Both the position numbers and the translations under genes were made by a program. The notes below the pieces were generated by a model. It saw nothing but the letters and a program-made list of their open reading frames with translations. It was not told where the DNA came from and searched no databases. From Catalimonadaceae bacterium JC749 (GTDB lineage Bacteria; Bacteroidota; Bacteroidia; Cytophagales; Cyclobacteriaceae), in contig JAJNNC010000006.1 in the NCBI GenBank assembly GCA_021730635.1, forward strand, positions 1-64,000: a DNA stretch of 64,000 nucleotides, read 5' to 3'. Of the stretch, positions 17,696 through 27,002 are shown one piece after another (within the stretch, counting starts at the first letter, position 1; every line of letters starts with the position of its first letter).

Positions 17696-17747
17696 TAGAA
17701 CCTTATACCAGCGACTGCTAACCATTCTAAAACTACTTCATAACCGT

Positions 17748-19040
17748 ATGCTAGCATTTCTGGGGATTTTAACCATCACACTGCTGCTGGTTCTGGTCAT
17801 GACCAAAACCGTATCGCCTGTGGTTGCTCTGATTGTAGTACCGGTCACAACGGCACTCATCGGAGGGTTCACCACGGAGATATTGACCTTCATGACGGAA
17901 GGGATCACTGCCATCTCCACGACTGGAGTCATGTTTATCTTCGCCATTCTGTTTTTTGGTATTCTGACAGATGCAGGTACTTTCCGCCCCATCATCCACC
18001 GGCTACTGACCAAGGCAGGAAATGATCCGGCGCGTGTCGCGGTGGCCACTGCCCTGCTGGCCATGCTGGTTCATCTGGATGGTTCTGGTGCTGTCACTTT
18101 TCTGGTCACCATCCCTGCGCTGCTTCCTCTCTATGATGCCTTGCAGATGCAAAGGTCAACGCTGGCTACCATTGTAGCCCTGTCGGCAGGCACCATGAAT
18201 ATTCTGCCCTGGGGTGGGCCTACCCTCAGGGCGGCTACTGCCCTGGAGGTAGAGGTTACCACCCTGTTTAATCCCTTACTCCTTCCGGTATGCACCGGTT
18301 TGCTGGCTGTGTTGCTGCTCTCCTATCTGTTGGGAATACAGGAAAGAAAAAGGATAAAGCAGCCTGCCCGGCAGATCAACCTTCAACACCATGCCCTCCA
18401 AGAAGAGGATGGCTGGCAAAGGCCCAAACTGTTGTGGGTCAATATCCTGCTGATCATCGTTTCAGTGACTGCCCTGATTACCGCTTTTGCCCCACCGCAT
18501 GTGATCTTTATGATCGCTTTTGCCATCGCTGTCAGTATCAACTACCCCCGTTTACAGGAGCAAAGTGAGCGGATCAACGCCCATGCCAAGGCGGCTCTGC
18601 TGATGGCAAGTATCCTTTTTGCTGCCGGTTGTTTTACAGGTATTCTCAAAGGCTCTGGCATGATAGAGGCCATGGCCCAGGTGGCGGTGGATTACATTCC
18701 TGCTCCCGTCGGCAGGCATCTGGCATTTATCACAGGGGTCTTATCGATGCCCGCCAGTCTGCTCTTTGATCCGGACTCCTTTTATTTCGGTATATTACCG
18801 CTACTGGCCACAACGGCTACCCATTTTCAGGGCGAAGCCATAGAAGTGGGCAGGGCTGCCATCATCGGTCAGATGACAACAGGATTTCCTGTCAGTCCGC
18901 TGACAGGGGCTACCTACCTGCTCATAGGACTGACCGGCGTGGACCTGGGTGATCATCAGCGTAAGACCATTCCTTATGCTTTCCTGGTTACCCTTTTGAT
19001 TCTTTTTGTCTCATTGCTCACAGGAGCTATTACCTTTTGA
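17748..19040 (+). CDS. CitMHS-family citrate/organic-acid transporter
   Basis: This 430-residue protein has about 11-12 TM helices. It matches the CitMHS (citrate-Mg/H+ symporter) family: an N-terminal MTKTVSPVVALIVVPVTTAL helix, LVHLDGSGAVTFLVTIPAL and SAGTMNILPWGGPTLRAA. In Bacillus, family members import metal-citrate complexes. It is 5 bp from the AtuA gene and in the same direction, so the two are translated from one transcript. The partner genes suggest a carboxylic acid other than citrate, but the substrate is not readable from sequence. Confidence 0.88.
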   Translation: MLAFLGILTITLLLVLVMTKTVSPVVALIVVPVTTALIGGFTTEILTFMTEGITAISTTGVMFIFAILFFGILTDAGTFRPIIHRLLTKAGNDPARVAVATALLAMLVHLDGSGAVTFLVTIPALLPLYDALQMQRSTLATIVALSAGTMNILPWGGPTLRAATALEVEVTTLFNPLLLPVCTGLLAVLLLSYLLGIQERKRIKQPARQINLQHHALQEEDGWQRPKLLWVNILLIIVSVTALITAFAPPHVIFMIAFAIAVSINYPRLQEQSERINAHAKAALLMASILFAAGCFTGILKGSGMIEAMAQVAVDYIPAPVGRHLAFITGVLSMPASLLFDPDSFYFGILPLLATTATHFQGEAIEVGRAAIIGQMTTGFPVSPLTGATYLLIGLTGVDLGDHQRKTIPYAFLVTLLILFVSLLTGAITF

Positions 19041-19045
19041 ACAGG

Positions 19046-20389
19046 ATGAAAAAAATAAGAATAGGCAGTGGAGCAGGCTACGGGGGCGACAGACTGGAAC
19101 CTGCGCTCACCTTATTGGAACAGGGAAAGCTGGACTTCATAGGCTTTGAATGTCTGGCAGAACGGACGATCGCCCTGGCGCAGAAGGAAAAGCAGCAGGA
19201 TCCTTCTAAAGGATACAACCCGCTGTTGACCTACCGCATGGAAAAAGTGCTGCCGCTGGCGTATCAGCACAACGTAAAAGTATTGACAAATATGGGTGCG
19301 GCCCATCCTGAAAGTGCCATGAACATCCTTAGTGACATGGCAAAAACCATGGGACTCAAAGGCATGAAGATAGCAGCCATCCTGGGCGACGACATTTTCC
19401 CGTCTTTGGACCGATACCATGACCTGCCCATTTTGGAAACCGGAAAACCGCTCTCCTCCCTGTCAGGCAACATGATCTCTGCCAATGCTTATCTGGGGGC
19501 GTGGCCGCTGGTAGAAGCCTTGCAGGCCGGCGCCGATATCATCCTCACAGGGAGGGTAGCCGATCCCTCTCTGTTTCTGGCCCCCCTGATCTATAGCTTC
19601 GGTTGGTCTGCAGAGGAGCATGACAAATTAGGAAAAGGAACGCTGGTCGGTCATTTGCTGGAATGTGCCGGACAAATTTCTGGAGGTTATTTTGCCGACC
19701 CAGGCAAGAAGGAAGTCCCCGATCTGTGGAACCTTGGTTTTCCTTATATAGAAGTGGAGGAGTCCGGGCAGGGTGTGGTATCGAAGGTGGAAGGAAGCGG
19801 CGGCATTATCAGCACAGCCACCTGTACCGAACAGTTGCTCTATGAGATTCATGATCCTGCCCGCTATATTACCCCGGATTGTGTAGCTGATTTCTCGAAG
19901 GTCCATTTTACTACCCTGGGAAAAGACAAGGTAGGCTTTCAGGGTGCCAGTGGTTCACCGGCCACCGACACCTACAAGGTAAGTGTTGGCTATCGTCATG
20001 GATTTCTGGGAGTTGGAGAAATCAGTTATGGTGGCACAAACTGCCTGGAAAGGGCTAAGCTGGCCTCAGATATCATTCAGAAAAGGCTGGCACTGCAACC
20101 CTGGCCCATTGAAGACCTCCGCATGGATCTCATCGGTGTTAATGCGATCTCACCTCTTCAACTGCCTGAGCAAACCCCTGTTCAGGAAGTCAGGCTCAGA
20201 GTAGCCGGAAGAACGGCACAAAAAATAGAAGCGCAGCAGATTGCCAACGAAGTAGAAGCCCTGTATACCAACGGGCCTGCGGGGGGTGGAGGAGCCACCC
20301 GTTCTGTAGAAGAAGTCATCGCCATCGCATCTATCCTGGTGCCCAAATCAGAGGTTCCAACGAAAGTAATTTATAAAGAAATACAATAA
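19046..20389 (+). CDS. AtuA (DUF1446) family protein
   Basis: This is a 447-residue cytoplasmic protein; the ATG at 19046 is preferred to a TTG at 19037 that overlaps the previous gene. Motifs typical of the AtuA/DUF1446 core are present: RIGSGAGYGGDRLEPA, DFIGFECLAERTI, ILTGRVADPSLFLAPL and GGTNCLERAKLA. AtuA was named for acyclic terpene utilisation in Pseudomonas, where its reaction is not established. The C-terminal ferredoxin-fold domain of long AtuA proteins is missing here but encoded by the next gene 3 bp downstream. No acyl-CoA carboxylase, ligase or dehydrogenase of the Atu pathway is nearby, so a terpene role is doubtful. Confidence 0.85.
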   Translation: MKKIRIGSGAGYGGDRLEPALTLLEQGKLDFIGFECLAERTIALAQKEKQQDPSKGYNPLLTYRMEKVLPLAYQHNVKVLTNMGAAHPESAMNILSDMAKTMGLKGMKIAAILGDDIFPSLDRYHDLPILETGKPLSSLSGNMISANAYLGAWPLVEALQAGADIILTGRVADPSLFLAPLIYSFGWSAEEHDKLGKGTLVGHLLECAGQISGGYFADPGKKEVPDLWNLGFPYIEVEESGQGVVSKVEGSGGIISTATCTEQLLYEIHDPARYITPDCVADFSKVHFTTLGKDKVGFQGASGSPATDTYKVSVGYRHGFLGVGEISYGGTNCLERAKLASDIIQKRLALQPWPIEDLRMDLIGVNAISPLQLPEQTPVQEVRLRVAGRTAQKIEAQQIANEVEALYTNGPAGGGGATRSVEEVIAIASILVPKSEVPTKVIYKEIQ

Positions 20390-20392
20390 GAG

Positions 20393-20692
20393 ATGAAACT
20401 GTGGGAAATTGCACATGCCCGAACGGGCGATAAGGGCAATATAGCCAACATTGTCCTGGTTGTCTATGATAAAACGCACTTTGAGCTGGTCAGAGAAAAG
20501 GTGACGGCAGAGAAGGTGAAACAATGGTTTCATCAGCTTGTGAAAGGAAACGTGGTCCGGTACGAGCTGCCCCAACTGGGAGCCTTCAATTTTGTGCTGT
20601 ATGAAGCCTTGGCAGGAGGGGTCACCAGTTCTACGGCCCTGGATAAACATGGCAAATCGCTGAGCTCCTTTTTACTTGACATGGACCTCTAA
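20393..20692 (+). CDS. Stand-alone AtuA C-terminal-domain protein
   Basis: This 99-residue protein matches the AtuA-like ferredoxin-fold domain: LWEIAHARTGDKGNIANI at the N-terminus, VVRYELPQLGAFNFVLYEAL in the middle and LDKHGKSLSSFLLDM at the end. These motifs are normally the tail of a single long AtuA polypeptide. Three bases separate it from the AtuA core gene, so the two probably form one heteromeric enzyme. Confidence 0.82.
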   Translation: MKLWEIAHARTGDKGNIANIVLVVYDKTHFELVREKVTAEKVKQWFHQLVKGNVVRYELPQLGAFNFVLYEALAGGVTSSTALDKHGKSLSSFLLDMDL

Positions 20693-20819
20693 GTGACATA
20701 ATAGGTTGAGACATCCTGTCTATGTTGAATGATCAGCCTACAGTCATGTTTTACCTCAACAGTCAGCAGTCGAACAGGCTCTATGGATGGCTCAAAAAAA
20801 TAGTGCAAAACAAAGCTAA

Positions 20820-20854
20820 TGTGTATCAGATACACAATAATTTATTTACATTTG
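20820..20854 (+). promoter_or_regulatory. Perfect 17-bp palindrome and -7 element before Nudix regulator 2
   Basis: TGTGTATCAGATACACA (20820-20836) is a perfect 7-3-7 palindrome sharing the TrTGTA arm with the sites at 16862 and 16899. TACATTTG (20847-20854) matches the Bacteroidota -7 consensus TAnnTTTG exactly, 20 bp before the ATG. The palindrome covers the -33 to -20 region, fitting control by a Nudix-type dimer. Confidence 0.65.
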
Positions 20855-20873
20855 TTTTTCTTGTTTTTTTCTG

Positions 20874-21647
20874 ATGAATACTGAAAAAGAACTGCTCGAT
20901 TATATCCGAAACGGAGGTGAGCGATTCCTTCCTCATGTGTCCATTGACTGTGCAGTCTTTGGTTTTCACGACAACGAGCTGAAAATTCTGTTGCTGAAGT
21001 CAAAATTCCTGGAGGACTGGGCTTTACCGGGCGGCCATATCCTGCGTTCCGAACCGTTGGATGTGGCTGCCCAACGTATTCTGAATGAAAGAACGGGATT
21101 GAACGATATTTTCTTAAAACAATTTCAGTCTTTTGGTGATCCTAACAGGGTCAGCGCTGACAACATGAATTATTTGAAGGAAGTCCTGAAAGTGCCGCTT
21201 GCTACCGATCACTGGCTGCTGGATCGTACCATCTCTATCGGATATTATGCCCTGGTAGAATTTTCCAGGGTAAATCCTATACTGGATTACTTTACCGCGC
21301 GATACCAGTGGTGGGATGTACACGATCTACCCTCCTTGGTCTTTGATCATGCCCTGATGGTGGAAAAGGCATTGCAAACGGTGCGGCTGCAACTCAACTA
21401 CCAGCCGGTGGGTTATAACCTGCTGCCTGAAAAATTTACCATGCCCGAACTCCAGAAGCTCTATGAAACCATGCTGGAAAAACCTTTAGACAGGAGGAAT
21501 TTTCAGAAAAGGATGTTAGGATTAGGCATCCTGGAGCGGCTGGAAGAACGTAAAAAGGTAGGTCCCCATAAATCCCCCTATTACTATCGCTTCAACAGGA
21601 AGAAATATCAGGAAGCGCTTTCGGCTGGATTATCTTTTGGTTTTTAA
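20874..21647 (+). CDS. Nudix-fold transcriptional regulator (NrtR/AraR-like), paralogue 2
   Basis: This 257-residue paralogue has the same organisation: Nudix fold at about 20-165 (GGHILRSEPLDVAAQRILNE) and winged helix at about 180-250 (MPELQKLYETMLEKPLDRRN). The Nudix box is degenerate in the same way (RILNERTGL), which argues that both are sensors rather than hydrolases. The recognition-helix segments of the two paralogues are very similar (NFYKKMLGLEILERL versus NFQKRMLGLGILERL), so they may bind overlapping sites. It has its own promoter and palindrome, and lies upstream of the ThuA/dehydrogenase lipoprotein, its probable target. Confidence 0.88.
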   Translation: MNTEKELLDYIRNGGERFLPHVSIDCAVFGFHDNELKILLLKSKFLEDWALPGGHILRSEPLDVAAQRILNERTGLNDIFLKQFQSFGDPNRVSADNMNYLKEVLKVPLATDHWLLDRTISIGYYALVEFSRVNPILDYFTARYQWWDVHDLPSLVFDHALMVEKALQTVRLQLNYQPVGYNLLPEKFTMPELQKLYETMLEKPLDRRNFQKRMLGLGILERLEERKKVGPHKSPYYYRFNRKKYQEALSAGLSFGF

Positions 21648-21718
21648 TGTTAGGTATGTATACGCGTATCCACAATATGTTACACTTAAACAAGTTACTA
21701 TCTATTAAATCGATTATA

Positions 21719-24700
21719 ATGAAAAACTATTTTGCTATGATCAAAGGCCTGGTCCTGCTGGCTGGTGTCCTTTGCCTAATCACCTCCTGTGCTCAACGTT
21801 CAGGACAACCTAGAATTCTGGTTTTCAGTAAAACAGCAGGCTATCAGCATCAATCTATTCCCACCGGTATTGCAGCCATCCAGCAGTTGGGAAATGAAAA
21901 CGGCATGACAGTAGACACTACTTCTAATGCCGACATGTTTACAGAAGACAGTTTACAAAATTATTCCGCCGTTATTTTCTTGAATACCACAGGGGATGTA
22001 TTGAACCATTATCAGGAAGCAGCCTTCGAGCGATATATACAAGCTGGAGGTGGCTTTGTAGGAATCCATGCGGCAGCCGATACAGAATATGACTGGGGAT
22101 GGTACGGACGGATGGTAGGCGGCTACTTTGCGGATCATCCCGGCATCAACGACACTTTTCCCAACGTTCAGCCAGGGGTCCTGCAGGTGGTGAATAAAGA
22201 GCATCCTGCCACAGAATTTTTACCCGACCAATGGAACCGTACCGATGAATGGTATAGCTATAAAAAGCTAAACGATGAAGTGAATGTCCTGATGACCATC
22301 GATGAAAACAGCTACCAGGGCGGGGCTGATATGGGTGAACACCCCATGGCCTGGTATCATGAATATGACGGTGGCCGGGCATTCTATACCGCTTCCGGCC
22401 ATACCAATGAAACCTATGCGGAGGAAGAATATCTCAAACACCTTCTGGCAGGGATTGAATACGCCATTGGTGATAATAAAGAGCTGAATTATTCGAAAGC
22501 TACCACCCAGCTGGTACCTGTAGAAGACCGGTTTACCAAGACTATGTTGGTGTCCGGCAGTTTCTTTGAACCCACGGAAATGACCATCCTTCCCAACCTG
22601 GATATTTTGGTAGCGCAGCGTCGTGGAGAGATTTTGCTGTATAAAAACGGAGATTCTACCGTGACAGATGCCGGCTTTTTGAATGTGTACTGGAAGACCA
22701 ATACGAAAGGGGTCAATGCAGAAGAAGGTGTCTTGGGTATCAAAGCAGACCCCAATTTTGACGAAAATCATTATGTATACATTTTCTATAGCCCGATGGA
22801 TACCTCCGTCAACCGCTTGTCCCGTTTCAAATTTGAGAACGATTCGATTCATAAGCAATCAGAGCAGGTGATCCTTCAGTTTTATTCTCAAAGAGAAATC
22901 TGCTGCCATACGGGCGGTTCTATCGCCTTTGATAAGGACGGGCTACTCTACCTGTCTACGGGCGACAACTCCACACCTTTCAACGAGCCTGAACAACCTT
23001 ATGTCAACAATGGCTTTGCACCACTGGATGACCGTCCGGGACATGAGCAGTATGATGCCAGACGTACTTCCGGCAACGCCAATGACCTCCGGGGAAAGAT
23101 ATTGCGGATCCGTGTCAAAGAAGATGGCAGCTATGAGATACCAGAGGGCAACCTCTATGCGAAAGGACAGGAAGGTACCCGGCCTGAGATATACGTTCAA
23201 GGCAACCGCAATCCCTACCGTATCTCTGTGGATCAGAAAAACAGCTATTTGTACTGGGGTGAGGTAGGCCCTGATGCGAGCAATGATAGTCTGGATGTGA
23301 GAGGGCCCCGTGGTTATGACGAAGTGAACCAGGCCCGGCAGGCAGGCTTTTTCGGATGGCCCTTGTTTGTGGGTAACAACTATGCATATCGGGAGTATGA
23401 CTACGCCACAGGACAGCCAGGAGAAATGTTTGACCCGGCAGAACCGGTCAACACGTCTAATAACAACTCAGGGCTACAGGCTTTGCCTCCGGCGCAGCCG
23501 GCCTTTATCTGGTACCCCTATGCCCCTTCTCAGGATTTTCCTCAGCTAAAGACGGGAGGCAGAAATGCGATGGCAGGCCCGGTTTATTATACGGATCTGT
23601 ATCCGGAAGAAACCCGGATGCCCGATTATTACAATAATAAACTGTTTATCTATGACTGGGTCCGTGGCTGGATCAAAGCAGTTACCATGCAGCCCAACGG
23701 GGATTACGATAAGATGGAGCCATTCATGGAAAACACCAAGCTCAATGCACTCATCGACCTGGAAGTAGGTCCTGATGGCAAACTGTATATGCTGGAATAC
23801 GGCAATGGGTGGTTCAGTCAGAACGCCGATGCAGGGTTGTCAAGAATAGACTACAATCCGGGCAACCTGGCTCCCAAAGTACAAGACCTGATCGTGGACA
23901 AGACCTCCGGTGCGCTGCCTTTTTCGGTGGTGGCTACGGTAGATGCGAAAGATGTTGAAGGTGATCCTTTGACTTATACATGGGATTTGGGCAATGGGGA
24001 AACGAAGACAACCAACGAACCCCGGCTGGAACATACGTTTGCCAAAGCCGGCGAATATGCCATTGCCGTGACTGTGAGCGATGACAAAGAAGGTACGGCC
24101 CAGAGTGTGACGGTGCCGGTCTACGCTGGCAATGAAGCCCCTGTGGTGGATATTACCATAGAAGGAAATCAGACCTTCTATTTTCCCAACAAGCCTGTGT
24201 CCTACTCAGTGAAAGTAGAGGATAAGGACGATCCATCAGCCGCTTCTGATTTGTCCAGTCTCTTTGTTTCTGCCGATTATGTGGAAGGGAGCGATAAAGC
24301 AGCCGCCTCCCAGGGGCACCAGGTCATGACAGAAGCGATGACGGGCAAAAGCCTGGTACAGTCGCTGGATTGTAAAGCCTGCCACAAGGAGAATGAAAAA
24401 TCTATCGGTCCTTCTTACACAGAGGTCGCTAAAAAGTATCAGGACACTCCGGATGCAGTGCCTTACCTGGTAGGTAAGATCATCAAAGGAGGCTCAGGCG
24501 TATGGGGAGAGACTGCCATGCCTGCCCATCCAGATCTGAAAGAAGGGGATGCCCGACAGATCATTACCTACATACAGTCGCTTACAGGTGGCGGACAAAC
24601 CAGTAATTCTCTACCGGCCAGTGGAACCGTGAAACCTACGCTGGATAAAAAACCTACCGACAATGGGGTGCTGATTCTCTCCGCCAGTTATACAGACAAG

Positions 24701-25168
24701 GGGAGTTCTGGCGTCAAGCCATTGACAGGAAATACTGCTGTGGTCTTGCAAAACAGCAAAATGAACTTTGCCGGTGCCCGCAACCTCCAAGAGTTTTCTT
24801 CCTTTAATATGAATGGAAACCGGTTGATGATCGTACCCAAAAGCCAGGGGTCCTTTAGTCTGGACAGTCTGGATTTAACAGGGGTGAAAGCTGCCGAACT
24901 CCTGGTGGGCTGGCAGAAGCCTCCACAATACGGCTATACTTTCTCTCTGCATCTGGATAGCCCCGATGGAAAAAAGATAGGGGAAGCTGTTTTAGAGGGA
25001 GAAAATGCTCCTCAAGAGACAGAAGGTCTGGGAGGCAAGATGTTGCGCTTAGAGATGGAACCTGTGACGGACGGTAAACGCCATGACCTGTATATTGTGA
25101 GTACTGTCAACAATGAACAGGAATCGGGAACGGCTGCCCTGCAATTTATAGAGTTCAAAGCGCAGTAG
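21719..25168 (+). CDS. ThuA - sugar dehydrogenase - PKD - cytochrome c multidomain lipoprotein
   Basis: The ATG at 21719 gives 1149 residues with a good lipoprotein signal (LCLITSC, Cys24). Domains in order: ThuA-like glutamine-amidotransferase fold (about 32-245, RILVFSKTAGYQHQSI, GFVGIHAAADTEYDW); glucose/sorbosone-dehydrogenase six-bladed propeller (about 265-690, GGSIAFDKDGLLYLSTGDN, VQGNRNPYRIS); PKD domain (about 710-790); cytochrome c domain with one CKACH heme site (about 830-950); and a C-terminal CBM6-like beta-sandwich (about 970-1149). It should oxidise a sugar outside the cytoplasm and pass electrons to its own heme. Which cofactor it uses (PQQ or other) is not established. A strong terminator follows. 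Confidence 0.9.
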   Translation: MKNYFAMIKGLVLLAGVLCLITSCAQRSGQPRILVFSKTAGYQHQSIPTGIAAIQQLGNENGMTVDTTSNADMFTEDSLQNYSAVIFLNTTGDVLNHYQEAAFERYIQAGGGFVGIHAAADTEYDWGWYGRMVGGYFADHPGINDTFPNVQPGVLQVVNKEHPATEFLPDQWNRTDEWYSYKKLNDEVNVLMTIDENSYQGGADMGEHPMAWYHEYDGGRAFYTASGHTNETYAEEEYLKHLLAGIEYAIGDNKELNYSKATTQLVPVEDRFTKTMLVSGSFFEPTEMTILPNLDILVAQRRGEILLYKNGDSTVTDAGFLNVYWKTNTKGVNAEEGVLGIKADPNFDENHYVYIFYSPMDTSVNRLSRFKFENDSIHKQSEQVILQFYSQREICCHTGGSIAFDKDGLLYLSTGDNSTPFNEPEQPYVNNGFAPLDDRPGHEQYDARRTSGNANDLRGKILRIRVKEDGSYEIPEGNLYAKGQEGTRPEIYVQGNRNPYRISVDQKNSYLYWGEVGPDASNDSLDVRGPRGYDEVNQARQAGFFGWPLFVGNNYAYREYDYATGQPGEMFDPAEPVNTSNNNSGLQALPPAQPAFIWYPYAPSQDFPQLKTGGRNAMAGPVYYTDLYPEETRMPDYYNNKLFIYDWVRGWIKAVTMQPNGDYDKMEPFMENTKLNALIDLEVGPDGKLYMLEYGNGWFSQNADAGLSRIDYNPGNLAPKVQDLIVDKTSGALPFSVVATVDAKDVEGDPLTYTWDLGNGETKTTNEPRLEHTFAKAGEYAIAVTVSDDKEGTAQSVTVPVYAGNEAPVVDITIEGNQTFYFPNKPVSYSVKVEDKDDPSAASDLSSLFVSADYVEGSDKAAASQGHQVMTEAMTGKSLVQSLDCKACHKENEKSIGPSYTEVAKKYQDTPDAVPYLVGKIIKGGSGVWGETAMPAHPDLKEGDARQIITYIQSLTGGGQTSNSLPASGTVKPTLDKKPTDNGVLILSASYTDKGSSGVKPLTGNTAVVLQNSKMNFAGARNLQEFSSFNMNGNRLMIVPKSQGSFSLDSLDLTGVKAAELLVGWQKPPQYGYTFSLHLDSPDGKKIGEAVLEGENAPQETEGLGGKMLRLEMEPVTDGKRHDLYIVSTVNNEQESGTAALQFIEFKAQ

Positions 25169-25192
25169 CGGCGGACCATTTAAAAAAATAAC

Positions 25193-25231
25193 AGGCCTTG
25201 CTGAAATTCTTCCTCAGCAAGGCCTTTTTTT
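25193..25231. terminator. Strong bidirectional rho-independent terminator
   Basis: AGGCCTTGCTGA (25193-25204) and TCAGCAAGGCCT (25214-25225) form a perfect 12-bp stem with a 9-nt loop. Seven T residues follow on the plus strand, and a run of A residues precedes it, giving a U-tract on the minus strand too. It ends both the ThuA gene and the convergent GH43 gene. Confidence 0.92.
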
Positions 25232-25323
25232 ATGCTCTGTGTAATCCGATATGCTACTGTTTTTTCATCCCTATGATAAGCCTGTCATTCCTCTACCGCT
25301 TACTGTCAACAGCTCTGTACGGA

Positions 25324-26916
25324 TCAGAAGTTTTTCATTTGTACTTGTTTGAAATTGACAAACTGCGTTGAATCCCCTTTGGCGACTAACCCTAGCCGGA
25401 ACCCCATCCCCCAGGGTACTAAATGGGAGGCATCCTGTTTTTCTGCCAGCACCTGCCAGCGATCCCCCCGCTGAAAAGAGAAAGTCAGCAGGTGTCCTTC
25501 CGAGACCTCCATCTTTAACCCGAGGGTTTCATTGGCCTTTTCAAGGGGAGCTTCACTGATTACCTCCGTATTTCCTTCTATGGTTTGCCAGACCTGCAAT
25601 CCCTTTTGACTGGCCGATACACCCATAGCCGCTATAGGAGCGCCAAAGCCATTGTGGGCAGCCCCTACCAACGCAATCCCCCCCATGGCCTGGTCACCGG
25701 TCTGGCTGAGGTCAACCGTTGCCAGCATCTCATAGTTGGGTGACTGTGAAGGCTGTACCAGCAGTGTGCCCAGCTCATTATTTTCACGGGAAGCTCCCAG
25801 CAACAAGCCCTTTTCGTCAGTGGTATAGTTGATGTTCTGGGTGACTCGCCATTGCCAGACAGGGCTCAGCTCCGATTGAAAATCCTCTTCATAGGTGAGG
25901 GTTTCTTTATCCCGGTTGTAGAGGGCAGCATTCTCAAAAGTGGGCCAACCGTCTTCTGTCCAGACAATCTTTTCCAATACTCCTTCACGGCCTACATATA
26001 CACTCCCTTTGGTATTATACGCATGATAGAGCAGGTATAAATCCCCCTGTTTTTCCACAACCGTACCATGGCCCGGACATTGCCAGTCTGAATTGTTTTG
26101 TAAGACAGGATTCTGTTCATACTTTTCCCAGGGTCCCAACAGATTGGTGGCACGGGCTACGCCCGTTTTATAATTGCAGGTAGTTTCACAACAGGCTCCT
26201 GCGGAATAGGTCGCGTAAAAATAATCTCCTTTGGTAAAGATGCTGATCCCTTCTACCAGATTTCCTTCCCAATCGGCATCGTTACGAAACAGTTCCTGCT
26301 TCTCTCCGACCAGAGCGGTACGTTCTTCGTTAATCTTTTGTGCCCAGAGAGGCGTTGGCTGCCCCTTACTGTTACCATCTTCTTTCCATAACAGGTACAG
26401 GTTTCCTTCTTTGTCCCTGGCTTCAAAAGCATCGATGGAGCCCAGTTCCTGAGCAACCAGCGGCCCGTGATCCTGGTAAGGCCCTTCCGGACTGTCGGCA
26501 CTGGCCACAGCCACACTCAAGCGTTTCGTCTCTTTGTCGCGAGCCGTATAATAGGCGTATACTTTATTTTGTGTGGAATCATAGGCCAGTTCGGGTGCCC
26601 AAAAATTATTGACCGCCCAGTCGGGAGCCCCTTCAGGAAATACGTAAGTCACCAGCTCCCAGTGCAGCAGGTCGTCCGACTTAAAAATTGGAAACAAGGG
26701 AGACCATTCGTTAGAAGTAGCCGAGGCCCAGTAGGTATCTCCAATTTTGATGACCGTCGGGTCGGGCCGGTCTCCTGGCAACACAGGATTGACGACAGGC
26801 GGAGCCGCCACCTGCTCCTGTTGCTGCTGACCTGGGTTGTTGCATCCAGTGGTTAACCCAAGAAAGCCGATAGCGGTGAAAATGAAACTGATGTTTATTA
26901 TTCTTACCATTGACAC
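25324..26916 (-). CDS. GH43 lipoprotein (beta-xylosidase/alpha-L-arabinofuranosidase type)
   Basis: This 530-residue lipoprotein (lipobox LTTGC, Cys25) has a five-bladed GH43 propeller at about 43-340 and a C-terminal concanavalin-like beta-sandwich at about 345-528. The three catalytic carboxylates are visible: base Asp52 in GDRPDPT, pKa-modulating Asp162 in GSIDAFEARD, and acid Glu222 in VEGIS. It is the last gene of the minus-strand SusC/D locus, 86 bp after the PEP-hydrolase-family gene, and ends at the shared terminator. Expected action is release of arabinose or xylose from side chains. Confidence 0.92.
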   Translation of the reverse strand: MSMVRIINISFIFTAIGFLGLTTGCNNPGQQQQEQVAAPPVVNPVLPGDRPDPTVIKIGDTYWASATSNEWSPLFPIFKSDDLLHWELVTYVFPEGAPDWAVNNFWAPELAYDSTQNKVYAYYTARDKETKRLSVAVASADSPEGPYQDHGPLVAQELGSIDAFEARDKEGNLYLLWKEDGNSKGQPTPLWAQKINEERTALVGEKQELFRNDADWEGNLVEGISIFTKGDYFYATYSAGACCETTCNYKTGVARATNLLGPWEKYEQNPVLQNNSDWQCPGHGTVVEKQGDLYLLYHAYNTKGSVYVGREGVLEKIVWTEDGWPTFENAALYNRDKETLTYEEDFQSELSPVWQWRVTQNINYTTDEKGLLLGASRENNELGTLLVQPSQSPNYEMLATVDLSQTGDQAMGGIALVGAAHNGFGAPIAAMGVSASQKGLQVWQTIEGNTEVISEAPLEKANETLGLKMEVSEGHLLTFSFQRGDRWQVLAEKQDASHLVPWGMGFRLGLVAKGDSTQFVNFKQVQMKNF

Positions 26917-27002
26917 AAAAAATAAGTTTGCTGATGATCAATTATGAAAAAAATGAAAGCTAAAAACAAATACTCCTGGTAACACAGTCGCTGGTATCCG
27001 CC

